Source: an uncultured Campylobacter sp.
GTDB taxonomy: Bacteria; Campylobacterota; Campylobacteria; Campylobacterales; Campylobacteraceae
NCBI GenBank assembly: GCA_938036585.1
Contig: CALHQN010000184.1
Location: forward strand, 1 to 8,504
Direction of reading: 5' to 3'
DNA length: 8,504 bases
Numbering within the stretch: the stretch's first letter is position 1; each line of letters starts with the position of its first letter. The translations under genes were made by a program, and so were the position numbers. The notes under the pieces are model-generated. The model did not search any database. It was not told the DNA's origin and saw only the letters and a program-made list of their open reading frames with translations. Shown piece after piece: positions 1-6,553 of the stretch.

Positions 1-191
1 GGCCCAAATTTGTCCTATGCGGTAAATTTTAATACGCAAATTCTCAAAACAACAAAAATTCGGCGCGAAAGTTCATCCGCGGTACCAAACTTACGCTCGA
101 AAATCTAAATTTAGCGACGTAAAATTTACCGAGCAAAGAAGCGCGGCTAAATTTAGCTATAAATTTAAGGATATTGCCCAAAATTCGCCGC
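1..191. other. Gene-free stretch at left edge, AAATTT-rich
   Basis: I see no coding region that I would support here. The stretch has several AAATTT hexamers, a perfect 12-bp palindrome (GCTAAATTTAGC, 146-157), a 10-bp one (CTAAATTTAG, 105-114), and a 12-bp inverted repeat with arms at 20-31 and 120-131. At the extreme left, the minus strand reads AGGA (13-16), five bases, then TTG (5-7). This is the same layout as the start of the 266-aa gene, so a further minus-strand gene may begin at position 7 and run out of the window. Only two codons are visible, so I do not call it as a CDS. Confidence 0.5.
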
Positions 192-992
192 CTACTCGTA
201 CATTCGCCCCATTTCGAGCAGTTCGCCGAGCATCTCCCAGCCGCCGCGCACGGGCGCATCCTCGCCCGCGTGATCCATCAGGCCGCGCGCTCCGCACTCC
301 AGCAGCGAAAACGGATCGAAATTATACCAGCTATGCCCGCCTGACGAGACGATGCCGAAAAACTTGCTCTCGTCCGCAAGCTGTCCGCTAGCGCGCATCC
401 TGCCAAGCTCCGCTAGCTGAAATTTTATAACCTCCGCGGAATACGCAAGCCCGCCGTGTTTATCTGCAGCCTCAAATTTCAGGGGCTCGTCCGTCTTTGG
501 CTCCAAGGGCTCGTCTCGCGCTGTTTTTACGGAGATACTGCTGCTTACGGCGATAGAATTTTGCTCTTGCGTCCTGCTCTCGTCGTTTGTAAATTTTGCC
601 TCGCTTGGCGCGGTTTTAAAATTTGCGAATCTGCTTTCGTCAAATTTTATCTCAAAGCCCTCCGGTAGGCAACGCATTATATCCGCTGCGGTTTTTGGCT
701 CCTCCGCCGAACGAAACGTATCGCCGCCCGCAGGCCCATCTTTGCAGAAATGCGCAAGCTCGGGCGCTCGCTCCATCTCAAGCCACATCTCGCTGGGCTC
801 CGCTCTCTCGCTCTCAAACGCCGCACTTAGAATTTCAAGCATCAGCTCTGCGCTAAAGGGCTCGCCGCTGCGTGCTTCAAGCAGCCTCAAAAGCGCGAGT
901 AGGTATGCGTCTAGATCCTTGTTTGCGGCCCGGCTCGCTTCAAATTTTTCTACCGTTTCGCAGACGGCGCCATAAAATTCTTCGTAGTTCAA
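192..992 (-). CDS. Uncharacterised 266-aa two-part protein (TTG start)
   Basis: I do not recognise this protein with confidence. The start chosen is TTG at 990-992, because AAAAAAGGAG lies five bases upstream; a TTG nine codons further upstream has no such site. Residues 1-115 look helical (MNYEEFYGAV at the start, leucine-rich around 30-60). Residues 116-178 are a low-complexity linker rich in E, K, S, T and P with repeated Lys-Phe pairs. Residues 180-266 look like a folded domain containing WYNFDPFSLLE (222-232), then W252, then LGELLEMGRMYE at the C-terminus. From memory, the pattern W-N-x-F-LE ... W-x-x-(F/L)-x-x-x-L-x-x-G-x-x-YE resembles small uncharacterised families of the DUF7660 type; this is a weak recollection. 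There is no signal peptide, membrane segment or catalytic motif, so it is probably cytoplasmic. It is the last gene of the minus-strand run, 135 bp after the 159-aa gene. It is probably real, given the ribosome binding site and the protein-like ends. Confidence 0.8.
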   Translation of the reverse strand: MNYEEFYGAVCETVEKFEASRAANKDLDAYLLALLRLLEARSGEPFSAELMLEILSAAFESERAEPSEMWLEMERAPELAHFCKDGPAGGDTFRSAEEPKTAADIMRCLPEGFEIKFDESRFANFKTAPSEAKFTNDESRTQEQNSIAVSSSISVKTARDEPLEPKTDEPLKFEAADKHGGLAYSAEVIKFQLAELGRMRASGQLADESKFFGIVSSGGHSWYNFDPFSLLECGARGLMDHAGEDAPVRGGWEMLGELLEMGRMYE

Positions 993-997
993 ATTTG

Positions 998-1003
998 CTC
1001 CTT
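998..1003 (-). promoter_or_regulatory. Strong ribosome binding site that fixes a TTG start
   Basis: On the minus strand AAGGAG, within a longer AAAAAAGGAG run, lies five bases before TTG at 990-992. This decides the start of the 266-aa gene, since no ATG or GTG is available nearby in frame. Confidence 0.75.
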
Positions 1004-1064
1004 TTTTGCGGACCGGCAAGCGGCTATAGCGAGCGGTTCGGAGTGAAATTTAACGCAAATTGCG

Positions 1065-1107
1065 CCTCTTGGCGCACGGTGCGACAGGCGCGCCTGTGCA
1101 CAAGAGG
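1065..1107. repeat. Imperfect GC-rich hairpin with central palindrome
   Basis: The arms CCTCTTG (1065-1071) and CAAGAGG (1101-1107) are perfect complements. Inside them GCAC (1074-1077) can pair with GTGC (1096-1099), and GG (1078-1079) with CC (1093-1094). An overlapping alternative is the perfect 14-bp palindrome ACAGGCGCGCCTGT (1084-1097). The structure lies between the 159-aa gene and the 266-aa gene. On the minus strand no run of T follows it, so it is not a standard intrinsic terminator. It might be a processing site, a Rho-linked stop or a protein site. This is inferred from pairing alone. Confidence 0.45.
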
Positions 1108-1127
1108 GCAAAACTTCGCGTAAAGAG

Positions 1128-1607
1128 CTAGCGTTTGTAGCCGTAAATTTTTAAGTTTTGCTCACCTGGTTCCATTTCAAATTTGCCCAGGCGCTCTAGA
1201 TAGCGCGCTATGGCATCAAGGTCTTGGCTTTTGTGCCCCGGCGGTAGCAGTGCGCCGCGGCTTGTGAAGTCGTAAAATTTCGCAAATTCTATATATTCTA
1301 TCTCGGCGTAGAGGGTGGGCTTTTCGCTCGTCGTGAGGCGCTGCGAGATGTAGTTTTCGCATATGCCTTGCGCGTAGTCTGCCGCGGGCAGGGCGAATTT
1401 TATTTCGTTTACGCAGGAGCCGAAGAAATCATAAATCTCGCAATGTCTTACGGGCGAGCCTTCGGCGCAGATCGCCGAAAAGAGCTTGCGCCATTTTGCG
1501 TCGCTCATAAAGCCGAAGCGAAACTCGCCCAGCTTTTTACCCAGCCGCGCTTTGTATCTTTCGTAGTGCTGCGGCGAGGCGAAAAGTTCCTCGAGGCGCG
1601 ATGCCAT
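1128..1607 (-). CDS. Uncharacterised 159-aa protein, probably coupled to panD
   Basis: The product is a soluble-looking 159-aa protein with no signal peptide or membrane segment. Visible landmarks are FMSDAKWRKLF near residues 33-43, a cysteine pair in the middle, YAEIEYIEF around residue 100 and a basic C-terminus (KIYGYKR). The combination of an N-terminal (N/S)-x-x-KW-R-x-L element and a later AEIE(W/Y)-I-E strand reminds me of DUF6678-type proteins. I cannot verify this and no function is known to me. Its ATG (1605-1607) lies one base after the panD stop codon and has no good Shine-Dalgarno (upstream GAGATCGTAAAATAGC), so translation is probably coupled to panD. That puts it in the murE-panD transcript. 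It is not part of any pantothenate pathway I know, and may simply be a passenger at the operon end. Confidence 0.8.
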   Translation of the reverse strand: MASRLEELFASPQHYERYKARLGKKLGEFRFGFMSDAKWRKLFSAICAEGSPVRHCEIYDFFGSCVNEIKFALPAADYAQGICENYISQRLTTSEKPTLYAEIEYIEFAKFYDFTSRGALLPPGHKSQDLDAIARYLERLGKFEMEPGEQNLKIYGYKR

Positions 1608-1608
1608 G

Positions 1609-1956
1609 CTATTTTACGATCTCGTTTTGTGCGTTTACCTGCACGATTTTTGGCTCGAAATCTTTCGCTTTTTTGGAGCTCATATGAGCGTAGGCTACGA
1701 TGATGACGATATCTCCGACGCAGACTTTGCGCGCGGCCGCGCCGTTTAGGCAGATCTCGCCCTTTTTCTCGCCGCGGATCACGTATGTGGCGAAGCGCTC
1801 GCCGTTATTGACGTTTAGGATCTCGACTTTTTGGTATTCGCAAAGCCCCGCAGCTTCGATGAGCTCGGGCCCGATCGTAATGGAACCCACGTAGTTGAGG
1901 TTGGCGTCCGTCACGCGCGCGCGGTGGATTTTGCTTGATAAAATTTCAATTTTCAT
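1609..1956 (-). CDS. panD: Aspartate 1-decarboxylase (PanD), pyruvoyl enzyme proenzyme
   Basis: PanD converts L-aspartate to beta-alanine plus CO2 in the cytoplasm, supplying pantothenate and so coenzyme A. The 115-aa product has the usual family length. The self-processing site is intact: NYVGSITIG places Gly24-Ser25 exactly at the classical cleavage position, where the new serine becomes the pyruvoyl group. Lys9, His11, Arg54 and Tyr58 occupy the positions of the known substrate-binding and processing residues. LNGAAA (70-75) and VGDIVII are further family signatures. The start ATG is preceded by AAAGGA at good spacing. The gene lies 16 bp after murE and one base before the 159-aa gene, so it is probably in the nfu-murE transcript. 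In C. jejuni I recall panD beside panB and panC; here it is apart from them. Confidence 0.97.
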   Translation of the reverse strand: MKIEILSSKIHRARVTDANLNYVGSITIGPELIEAAGLCEYQKVEILNVNNGERFATYVIRGEKKGEICLNGAAARKVCVGDIVIIVAYAHMSSKKAKDFEPKIVQVNAQNEIVK

Positions 1957-1972
1957 CGGCCGTCCTTTAAAT

Positions 1973-3283
1973 TTAGTCTAAATTTGACCCGCCTCGCGCC
2001 GCGACGAGCTCACTCACGACCTGCTTGTCGCTGAAAGGGTGCTTCACGCCCTTGATCTCCTGGTAGGTCTCGTCGCCCTTGCCCAAAATAGCGATCATCT
2101 CGCCGTTTTTGGCAAGATCTAGCGCGCGCGCAATCGCCTCTTTGCGATCCGCGATCTTTAAAATTTTATCTTTTCGGCGCATACCGGCGCAAATCTGCTC
2201 GATGATTTCGCTCGGCTCTTCGCTGCGCGGATTATCGCTCGTGACGATGCAAATTTTGGCAAAGTGCTCGGCGATAGCGCCCATTTTCGGACGCTTGCCG
2301 TGGTCGCGATCGCCTCCCGCGCCGAAAACTGCGATGATCTCGCCGCTTGCACGCAGCGCGTTTAGCACCTTTTCGATGCCGTCTGGGGTATGGGCGAAAT
2401 CGACGATCACAAGCGGGTTTTTATTTACGACCTGCACGCGACCCTCGACGCCGCCGAAGTTTGCCAGGGCTTTTACGATCTCCTCATTCGGCAGCTTGGT
2501 CAGAATTTTAACCGCCGCAAATGCCGCGGTAAGGTTGTAGAGATTAAACTCGCCGATCAGATCGCTTTGCAGCTGCGCATTATCGCCGTTTGGAGTACGC
2601 ACGAGCGCGTCGATACCGCCCTTTAGCCCGTATCCGCTTACGCCGAAGCTCGCGGCGTTTTTGATGCCGTAGGTAAGGGCGTTTACAGGGTTAAATTTAA
2701 TATGCCCATCGTCGGCGTTTATGAGCTTTGGCGCGTCGTCTGCGAAAAACGAGCTTTTTACCGCGGCGTATTCTTGCATACTGCCGTGATAATCGAGATG
2801 ATCTTGGCTGAGATTAGTAAAAATTTTAAGCGCAAAATTTAGCCCCTGGATGCGGTTCTGTGCGATTGCGTGCGAGCTGACCTCCATAACGAAATACTCG
2901 CAGCCCTGCTTGCCGGCTTCATAAAGATAGCTCACCGTCTTTAAAACTGAGCTCGTCGTAAGCCCCTTCTCGTCGATTCTGCACTCGTTTATGAAGGCAC
3001 CGCGCGTGCCGCTTAAGCCGCAGCTAAAGCCCAGATCCAGCAGCGTCGAATAGATCGCCGCCGCGGTCGTGGTCTTGCCGTTGGTGCCGGTGATGCCTAC
3101 GATTTTGATGCGCGGATCGATATTCAAAAGCTCCTTTGCTAGCGCTATAGAGATGATCTGCGCGCCTTTTTGCGCCGCTTCGGGTTCAAATTTAGCGTTC
3201 GCGTCCGTGCGCATAAAAAAGCAGCCTGCCTCGCACTCGGCGGAGTTATCGGTGATAAAGCTATTTTCTAGTCGTATTTTCAT
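1973..3283 (-). CDS. murE: UDP-MurNAc-tripeptide synthetase (MurE), meso-DAP type
   Basis: MurE is a cytoplasmic ATP-dependent ligase that adds the third residue, here probably meso-diaminopimelate, to UDP-MurNAc-L-Ala-D-Glu during peptidoglycan synthesis. The product is 436 aa with a short N-terminal UDP-binding domain, as in other Campylobacterota. The ATP loop is [10 protein letters not shown] (63-72). MEVSSHAI (133-140) and SQDHLDYH (159-166) are central-domain signatures, and [13 protein letters not shown] (320-332) begins the C-terminal ligase domain. DNPRSEEP (350-357) is the motif associated with meso-DAP rather than lysine. GKGDETYQ (401-408) occupies the site of the GKGHE motif of E. 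coli, with Asp for His. The first 23 bases overlap the end of the preceding gene and no Shine-Dalgarno precedes the ATG (GCAAAAAATCAAAAATC), so translational coupling is likely. Confidence 0.97.
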   Translation of the reverse strand: MKIRLENSFITDNSAECEAGCFFMRTDANAKFEPEAAQKGAQIISIALAKELLNIDPRIKIVGITGTNGKTTTAAAIYSTLLDLGFSCGLSGTRGAFINECRIDEKGLTTSSVLKTVSYLYEAGKQGCEYFVMEVSSHAIAQNRIQGLNFALKIFTNLSQDHLDYHGSMQEYAAVKSSFFADDAPKLINADDGHIKFNPVNALTYGIKNAASFGVSGYGLKGGIDALVRTPNGDNAQLQSDLIGEFNLYNLTAAFAAVKILTKLPNEEIVKALANFGGVEGRVQVVNKNPLVIVDFAHTPDGIEKVLNALRASGEIIAVFGAGGDRDHGKRPKMGAIAEHFAKICIVTSDNPRSEEPSEIIEQICAGMRRKDKILKIADRKEAIARALDLAKNGEMIAILGKGDETYQEIKGVKHPFSDKQVVSELVAARGGSNLD

Positions 3284-3809
3284 GATTTTTGATTTTTTGC
3301 ATCAGCGCTTCAAAGCGCTCATCGCCTGCATACGCAGCAGCCGAGCTTTCGACGTAATTAAGCCCCATCTCGTAGTAGCCGTTTTCTATCAAATTTTCTA
3401 AGAATTCTATCATTTCGCTTTTGTCCGAAATAGCGATTTTAGAGGAAAAAATGATCGATTCGAAGGCGTCTTTAAAGCCTCTTTGACCTACCGCTCGCAT
3501 AAAATCGGCATAGGCGATAACGGCGATCTCGTCCTCGGCGCCGGGTTCGGAGGCTGCTTCGTTCGCGATCTTTTCGTTGATGGAGTTTAAAATTTTAAAA
3601 AGCTCCGCAGTCTGGGTTTTGGGGCTGAGGTTATAAAAATCAAAGAGCATAAGCGCTTCTTCGCGGTCTGCCAGCGCGGTCTGGCAAAGCTCGAGTAAAA
3701 ATAGAATTTCCTCCTCGCCGCTTTTTTCGTAGGCGAGCGAAAAATACAGCTTCGCAAGCTCAAATTCTCCGCGCGAAAAGGCCTTTAGCCCCAGCTTTTT
3801 ATAATTCAA
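3261..3809 (-). CDS. Helical, TPR-like protein of unknown function upstream of murE
   Basis: The product is a 182-aa, mostly acidic, helix-rich protein without signal peptide or membrane segment. The N-terminal part (residues 1-60: KKLGLKAFSRGEFELAKLYF and on) has the small/large residue spacing of one or two tetratricopeptide-like helix pairs. The middle (80-95) is a Glu/Ala-rich linker, and another helical segment covers 125-172. No catalytic motif is visible. I recall a similar unnamed gene (Cj1640) between the Nfu gene and murE in C. jejuni, so gene order seems conserved. The start is TTG (3807-3809), overlapping the last 11 bases of the Nfu gene, with GAAGGCGAAGAG upstream as a weak ribosome site. 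Its end overlaps murE by 23 bases. A role as a protein-protein adaptor is only inferred from the helix pattern. Confidence 0.85.
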   Translation of the reverse strand: MNYKKLGLKAFSRGEFELAKLYFSLAYEKSGEEEILFLLELCQTALADREEALMLFDFYNLSPKTQTAELFKILNSINEKIANEAASEPGAEDEIAVIAYADFMRAVGQRGFKDAFESIIFSSKIAISDKSEMIEFLENLIENGYYEMGLNYVESSAAAYAGDERFEALMQKIKNHENTTRK

Positions 3810-4065
3810 ACTCTTCGCCTTCGGGGACGTTTACGACGCTAAGCTCCGGATGGATATCCATGCGAAGCTGGCGCTCGACGCCGTATTTTAGGGTCTGCGC
3901 ACTTGCGGCGCAGCCGTGGCAATGCCCGGTAAGGCGGACATGGACGACGCCGTTTTTTATGCCCAAAAGCTGTATATCGCCGCCGTCGTTTTGCAGCATC
4001 GGTCGGATCAGCTCCAAGCTGCCTTGTACCGGAGCTAGAAGCTCTTCATCGCTAAATGGTATCAT
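3799..4065 (-). CDS. Nfu-type iron-sulfur cluster scaffold (NifU C-terminal domain)
   Basis: The 88-aa protein is a stand-alone NifU C-terminal domain, the Nfu fold that holds or carries an Fe-S cluster to target proteins in the cytoplasm. The diagnostic CxxC is GHCHGCAAS with Cys49 and Cys52. MLQNDGGDIQLLGI (23-36) is the other strong family signature, and the length is usual for the single-domain form. It lacks the N-terminal IscU-like domain of full NifU, and it is not an IscA/ErpA type. It is the first gene of the minus-strand operon. AAGGA (4072-4076) precedes the ATG at six bases and a TATAAT box lies further upstream. I leave the symbol blank because these genes are variously called nifU or nfu. 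Confidence 0.93.
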   Translation of the reverse strand: MIPFSDEELLAPVQGSLELIRPMLQNDGGDIQLLGIKNGVVHVRLTGHCHGCAASAQTLKYGVERQLRMDIHPELSVVNVPEGEEFEL

Positions 4066-4092
4066 TAAAATTCCTTGTTTTGATTTTGGCGA

Positions 4093-4098
4093 ATTATA
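4093..4098 (-). promoter_or_regulatory. Sigma70-type -10 box for the nfu-murE-panD operon
   Basis: The minus strand reads TATAAT here, a perfect consensus -10, preceded by the T-rich stretch CCTTTTTTTATTGCTTTTGGA. Campylobacter sigma70 promoters typically have such T-rich periodic DNA in place of a clear -35 box. Transcription would start near 4086, giving a leader of about 20 nt that carries the AAGGA site of the Nfu gene. Confidence 0.7.
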
Positions 4099-4320
4099 TC
4101 CAAAAGCAATAAAAAAAGGCTTATCGGGGATGAAATTTAATCTGAAATTTTGCGCGAGGAGCGTGGATTTTGCGCGGTAGGTTGTAAAGAATTTATGCAG
4201 TGCAGACGGCTGAGCTATGATTTTAAAATTTTATTGATTCGGTAAGGACGAAGCCCGCAAATTATCGGGCCTGCATATATTTAAATTTAGACTATTTGCG
4301 CTATAAATTTGGGATGAAAT

Positions 4321-4342
4321 TTTAGCCCGGTCGGGGGCTAAA
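4321..4342. repeat. 8-bp inverted repeat, possible weak terminator of the L,D-transpeptidase transcript
   Basis: TTTAGCCC (4321-4328) and GGGCTAAA (4335-4342) are perfect complements with a 6-base loop (GGTCGG). It lies about 230 bases after the stop of the L,D-transpeptidase gene in the direction of transcription. The minus strand continues with ATTTCATCCC, which is not a good T run, so terminator function is uncertain. Confidence 0.3.
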
Positions 4343-4568
4343 TTCGGGATGAATTTTGCTTGAGCGGGAGAGAATTTAAGGCGATTTTGTCTAAATTTAT
4401 CAGGATAAGCGCCGATACGATTAAATTTTATAAAGAACAGGAATGATCTTGATCGCAAATTTTGCGACTACGAAAGTCTGAGCGCGAAATTATTTTAAAG
4501 CTCGTAGATGAAATTTACGCTATGTTTTATTGATCGCGGCTGTGAAATTTTAGCGCGGGCGCGTGCAA

Positions 4569-5129
4569 TCACGGCAAAATTTCTATCGGCGTGCCGATTT
4601 TTACGTGCTCAAAAAGCTCGTCCATATCGTCATTGACGAGCGCTATGCAGCCCTCCGTCCAGTCGCCGAACGCCGCGATACTCTGCCCTAGGTAGCTAAA
4701 TTTATTCGGTAGCCCGTGGATTTTGATATCGCCGCCTGCGCTCTTGCCGAGTGATTTTGCGTGCGCTACGTCGGCTTTGTTCGGATAGGATATGCCTAAA
4801 TTTAGATGATACGCCGAGTTTGGATTTTTGCCGTTTATGGTGTAGTTGCCCTCCGGGGTTTTGCCGTCGCCTTGAACCTCTTTGTGTCCTTCAGGCTCGC
4901 GTCCGAGGGCGATTTTGTAGCTTTTCGCGACGCCTTTTGAGGTTAAAATTTCAAGAATTCGTTTGGATTTATAGACGCGAATTTTAGAGATTTGCTCGCC
5001 GTCCAATGCCTGCTTTAGCGGAATTTCGGAGTTGATCGTTTCGATATTTTTATAGCTAAGATAATTGTCCAATGCCCACGCTAGGCCCGCAGCGACGATA
5101 ACAAGCGGAAGTAAAATTTTAAATTTCAT
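4569..5129 (-). CDS. L,D-transpeptidase family protein (YkuD domain), membrane-anchored or exported
   Basis: Proteins with this catalytic domain act in the periplasm on peptidoglycan stem peptides, forming 3-3 cross-links, attaching proteins or trimming. The 186-aa product starts with a signal or anchor segment (ILLPLVIVAAGLAWAL, 5-20). The YkuD domain spans about 48-186. GDGKTPEGNY (87-96) is the substrate-side signature, IHG (137-139) carries His138, and DWTEGCIAL (156-164) carries the catalytic Cys161. The residue after Cys-Ile is Ala rather than the Arg of the classical SHGC(I/V)R form; I recall DWTxGCIAL as typical of one YkuD subfamily. The exact reaction cannot be told from sequence. 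The ATG lies five bases after the rplQ terminator hairpin with no Shine-Dalgarno, and no alternative start keeps the signal segment. Expression may rest on read-through from the ribosomal operon. Confidence 0.92.
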   Translation of the reverse strand: MKFKILLPLVIVAAGLAWALDNYLSYKNIETINSEIPLKQALDGEQISKIRVYKSKRILEILTSKGVAKSYKIALGREPEGHKEVQGDGKTPEGNYTINGKNPNSAYHLNLGISYPNKADVAHAKSLGKSAGGDIKIHGLPNKFSYLGQSIAAFGDWTEGCIALVNDDMDELFEHVKIGTPIEILP

Positions 5130-5134
5130 AGAAG

Positions 5135-5160
5135 AAATTTCGGGAGTGATCCCGAAATTT
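5135..5160 (-). terminator. Hairpin terminator after rplQ
   Basis: A perfect 11-bp stem (AAATTTCGGGA / TCCCGAAATTT) with a 4-base loop begins at the last base of the rplQ stop codon. On the minus strand the 3' arm ends in ATTT followed by CTTCT, a short pyrimidine tail, so termination may be partial. The start codon of the L,D-transpeptidase gene follows after five bases. The A+T ends of both arms would also let it act in reverse, but no gene approaches from that side. Confidence 0.7.
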
Positions 5161-5516
5161 TATTTGCTGATTAGCTCGATATAAGCCATCTCTGCGGCGT
5201 CGCCCTTGCGAAGGCGAGTTTTGATGATGCGAGTGTAGCCGCCGTTTACGCCTGCGTATTTTGGAGCGATCTCGGTGACTAGCTTATTTGTCGCAGCCTT
5301 ATCCTGAAGCGCCGCGAAAACAAATCTATGTGCCTCGCTGTCGCCCTTGCGCGCGCGAGTGATCAGCTTTTCGGCATAGCTTCTTAGCTCTTTTGCCTTA
5401 GGAAGCGTAGTTTCGATCTTGCCGCTAGTAACTAAAGCGATGGTTAAATTTTTAAGCAGGGCGGCACGGTGAGACGAAGTACGCCCTAGCTTCCTATATC
5501 CGTGATTATGTCTCAT
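5160..5516 (-). CDS. rplQ: 50S ribosomal protein L17
   Basis: L17 is a large-subunit protein near the peptide exit tunnel. The 118-aa product has the classical N-terminus ([20 protein letters not shown]), then [16 protein letters not shown] (44-59) and the C-terminal [20 protein letters not shown], which are full family signatures at normal length. Its ATG directly follows the rpoA stop codon (TAAATG), and the ribosome site AAGGA lies inside the last codons of rpoA, so the two are probably translationally coupled. It is the last gene of the ribosomal operon and ends in a hairpin. Confidence 0.98.
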   Translation of the reverse strand: MRHNHGYRKLGRTSSHRAALLKNLTIALVTSGKIETTLPKAKELRSYAEKLITRARKGDSEAHRFVFAALQDKAATNKLVTEIAPKYAGVNGGYTRIIKTRLRKGDAAEMAYIELISK

Positions 5517-6542
5517 TTATTGTCCTTCATTCTTTTGTCTTTGAGCCTTCAGCTCATCGAGCTTGCGTTTTAGCTGCTCTTTTTTCTCGCCGAGCTCTTG
5601 GTTGCCGATAGGATAACCGATCTCCTCCATAACGGCCTTGATCTCCTCGAGCGATTTTTTACCTAAATTTTTAAGGTCTTTAAGCTCGCTCTCCTCCATA
5701 ATCGCTAGCTCGCCGATAAATCTAATATCGGCGCGATCCAGGCAGTTAAAGCTTCGCGCGCTTAAACTTAGATTGCTAACGCTCTCGAAAAGCTTTGCAA
5801 ACTCAGAATTTGCAGGGATTGCCCTACCGAAAGTATCTGCAGCGCTGATATTTACGATGCCTTTGAAAACCGCCAGCTGCTGATACATCGCTTCAAGTGC
5901 GTTTTTAAACGCATCTATCGCGCTGATCTGACCGTCGGTAGTGATCGTAAAGACCACCTTTTCGTAGTCTGGATTATCCTCTACAAATACGTTTTCGATG
6001 TCGTAAACGGCCTTGGTTACCGGGGTAAAAAACGCATCCAGCGCGATAAAATCAGCATCTAAATTTTCTCTGATCTCTTCGCTTGGAACGTAGCCGATGC
6101 CCTTTTCGATGATGAGCGTAAATTTAAGATCGGCATCCTCGTTTATCGTAGCTAGATAAGCACTTGGATTTACGATCTCTACGGCATCGTTATTTAGGTC
6201 GCTGCCGTAAATTTCTTTAGGTCCTTTGAAGCTGTACTCTACGACCTCTCGTAGGGAATCGCCCTTGATTTTAAACCTTAAGCCTTTTAAATTTATGATA
6301 AAAGCCGCCATATCCTCGAGCATACCGCGCATGCTGTCGAATTCGTGGCTTACGCCTTCGATTTTAACCGCAGTCGGCGCAAAACCGACCGTGCTCGTAT
6401 AAAGTAACCTTCGTAAAGGATGAGCTAGAGTGACGGCATATCCCGTTTCAAAGGGATATGCTATGATTTTAGCAACATTTTCGCTGACATTCTCAACCTT
6501 TATTTCAGTTGGCATATGAGCTGATGTTGTGATTTTTCTCAT
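5517..6542 (-). CDS. rpoA: DNA-directed RNA polymerase alpha subunit
   Basis: The alpha subunit dimerises to start assembly of RNA polymerase and contacts activators and upstream promoter DNA. The 341-aa product has the N-terminal assembly domain (about 10-232; [12 protein letters not shown] at 39-50 and [12 protein letters not shown] at 66-77) and a C-terminal helix-hairpin-helix domain (about 250-315). In the latter, LSARSFNCL (260-268) places Arg263 at the position of E. coli Arg265, and [11 protein letters not shown] (292-302) holds the other DNA-contact residues. After residue 316 there is a highly charged, probably helical tail ([16 protein letters not shown]), longer than in E. coli. 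The ATG follows rpsD by 11 bp with a weak AGGTG site. S11-S4-alpha-L17 is the classical alpha-operon order. Confidence 0.98.
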   Translation of the reverse strand: MRKITTSAHMPTEIKVENVSENVAKIIAYPFETGYAVTLAHPLRRLLYTSTVGFAPTAVKIEGVSHEFDSMRGMLEDMAAFIINLKGLRFKIKGDSLREVVEYSFKGPKEIYGSDLNNDAVEIVNPSAYLATINEDADLKFTLIIEKGIGYVPSEEIRENLDADFIALDAFFTPVTKAVYDIENVFVEDNPDYEKVVFTITTDGQISAIDAFKNALEAMYQQLAVFKGIVNISAADTFGRAIPANSEFAKLFESVSNLSLSARSFNCLDRADIRFIGELAIMEESELKDLKNLGKKSLEEIKAVMEEIGYPIGNQELGEKKEQLKRKLDELKAQRQKNEGQ

Positions 6543-6553
6543 ATTAGCACCTA

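Larger units (their letters stand above)
4066..4568. other. 503-bp gene-free spacer with dense AAATTT and short repeats
   Basis: I see no convincing gene. A minus-strand open frame at 4231-4458 has no ribosome site and a composition dictated by AAATTT. I count 11 AAATTT hexamers (for example at 4133, 4145, 4317, 4511). The motif GGGATGAAATTT occurs at 4127-4138 and 4311-4322, with a near copy GGGATGAATTTT at 4346-4357. Small inverted repeats are at 4253-4270 (GCCCG / CGGGC) and 4321-4342. A 15-base near-palindrome TCGCAAATTTTGCGA lies near 4453-4467. The right end receives the transcript of the L,D-transpeptidase gene and the left end holds the promoter of the Nfu operon. The spacer could hide a small RNA, but nothing in it matches a known RNA gene. 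Confidence 0.6.

Noticed and set aside
1017..1019. Upstream TTG as start of the 266-aa gene
   Set aside because: No ribosome site lies before it, and it would place the strong AAAAAAGGAG inside the coding region; TTG at 990-992 is better.
2079..2540. Long plus-strand open frame (153 codons) opposite murE
   Set aside because: It is the antisense shadow of a well-conserved murE; the strong GC third-position bias of the gene keeps the opposite strand open.
4203..4210. GCCGTCTG on the minus strand, 8 of 10 bases of the Neisseria DNA uptake sequence
   Set aside because: An 8-base match is expected by chance with appreciable probability in a window of this size, and it is not near the suspected transferred part of infA.
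4216..4221. TATGAT on the plus strand as a promoter -10 box
   Set aside because: No plus-strand gene follows it, and such matches are common in A/T-rich spacers.
4231..4458. 75-codon minus-strand open frame in the spacer
   Set aside because: No ribosome binding site, and its composition follows the AAATTT repeats. It resembles no protein I know.
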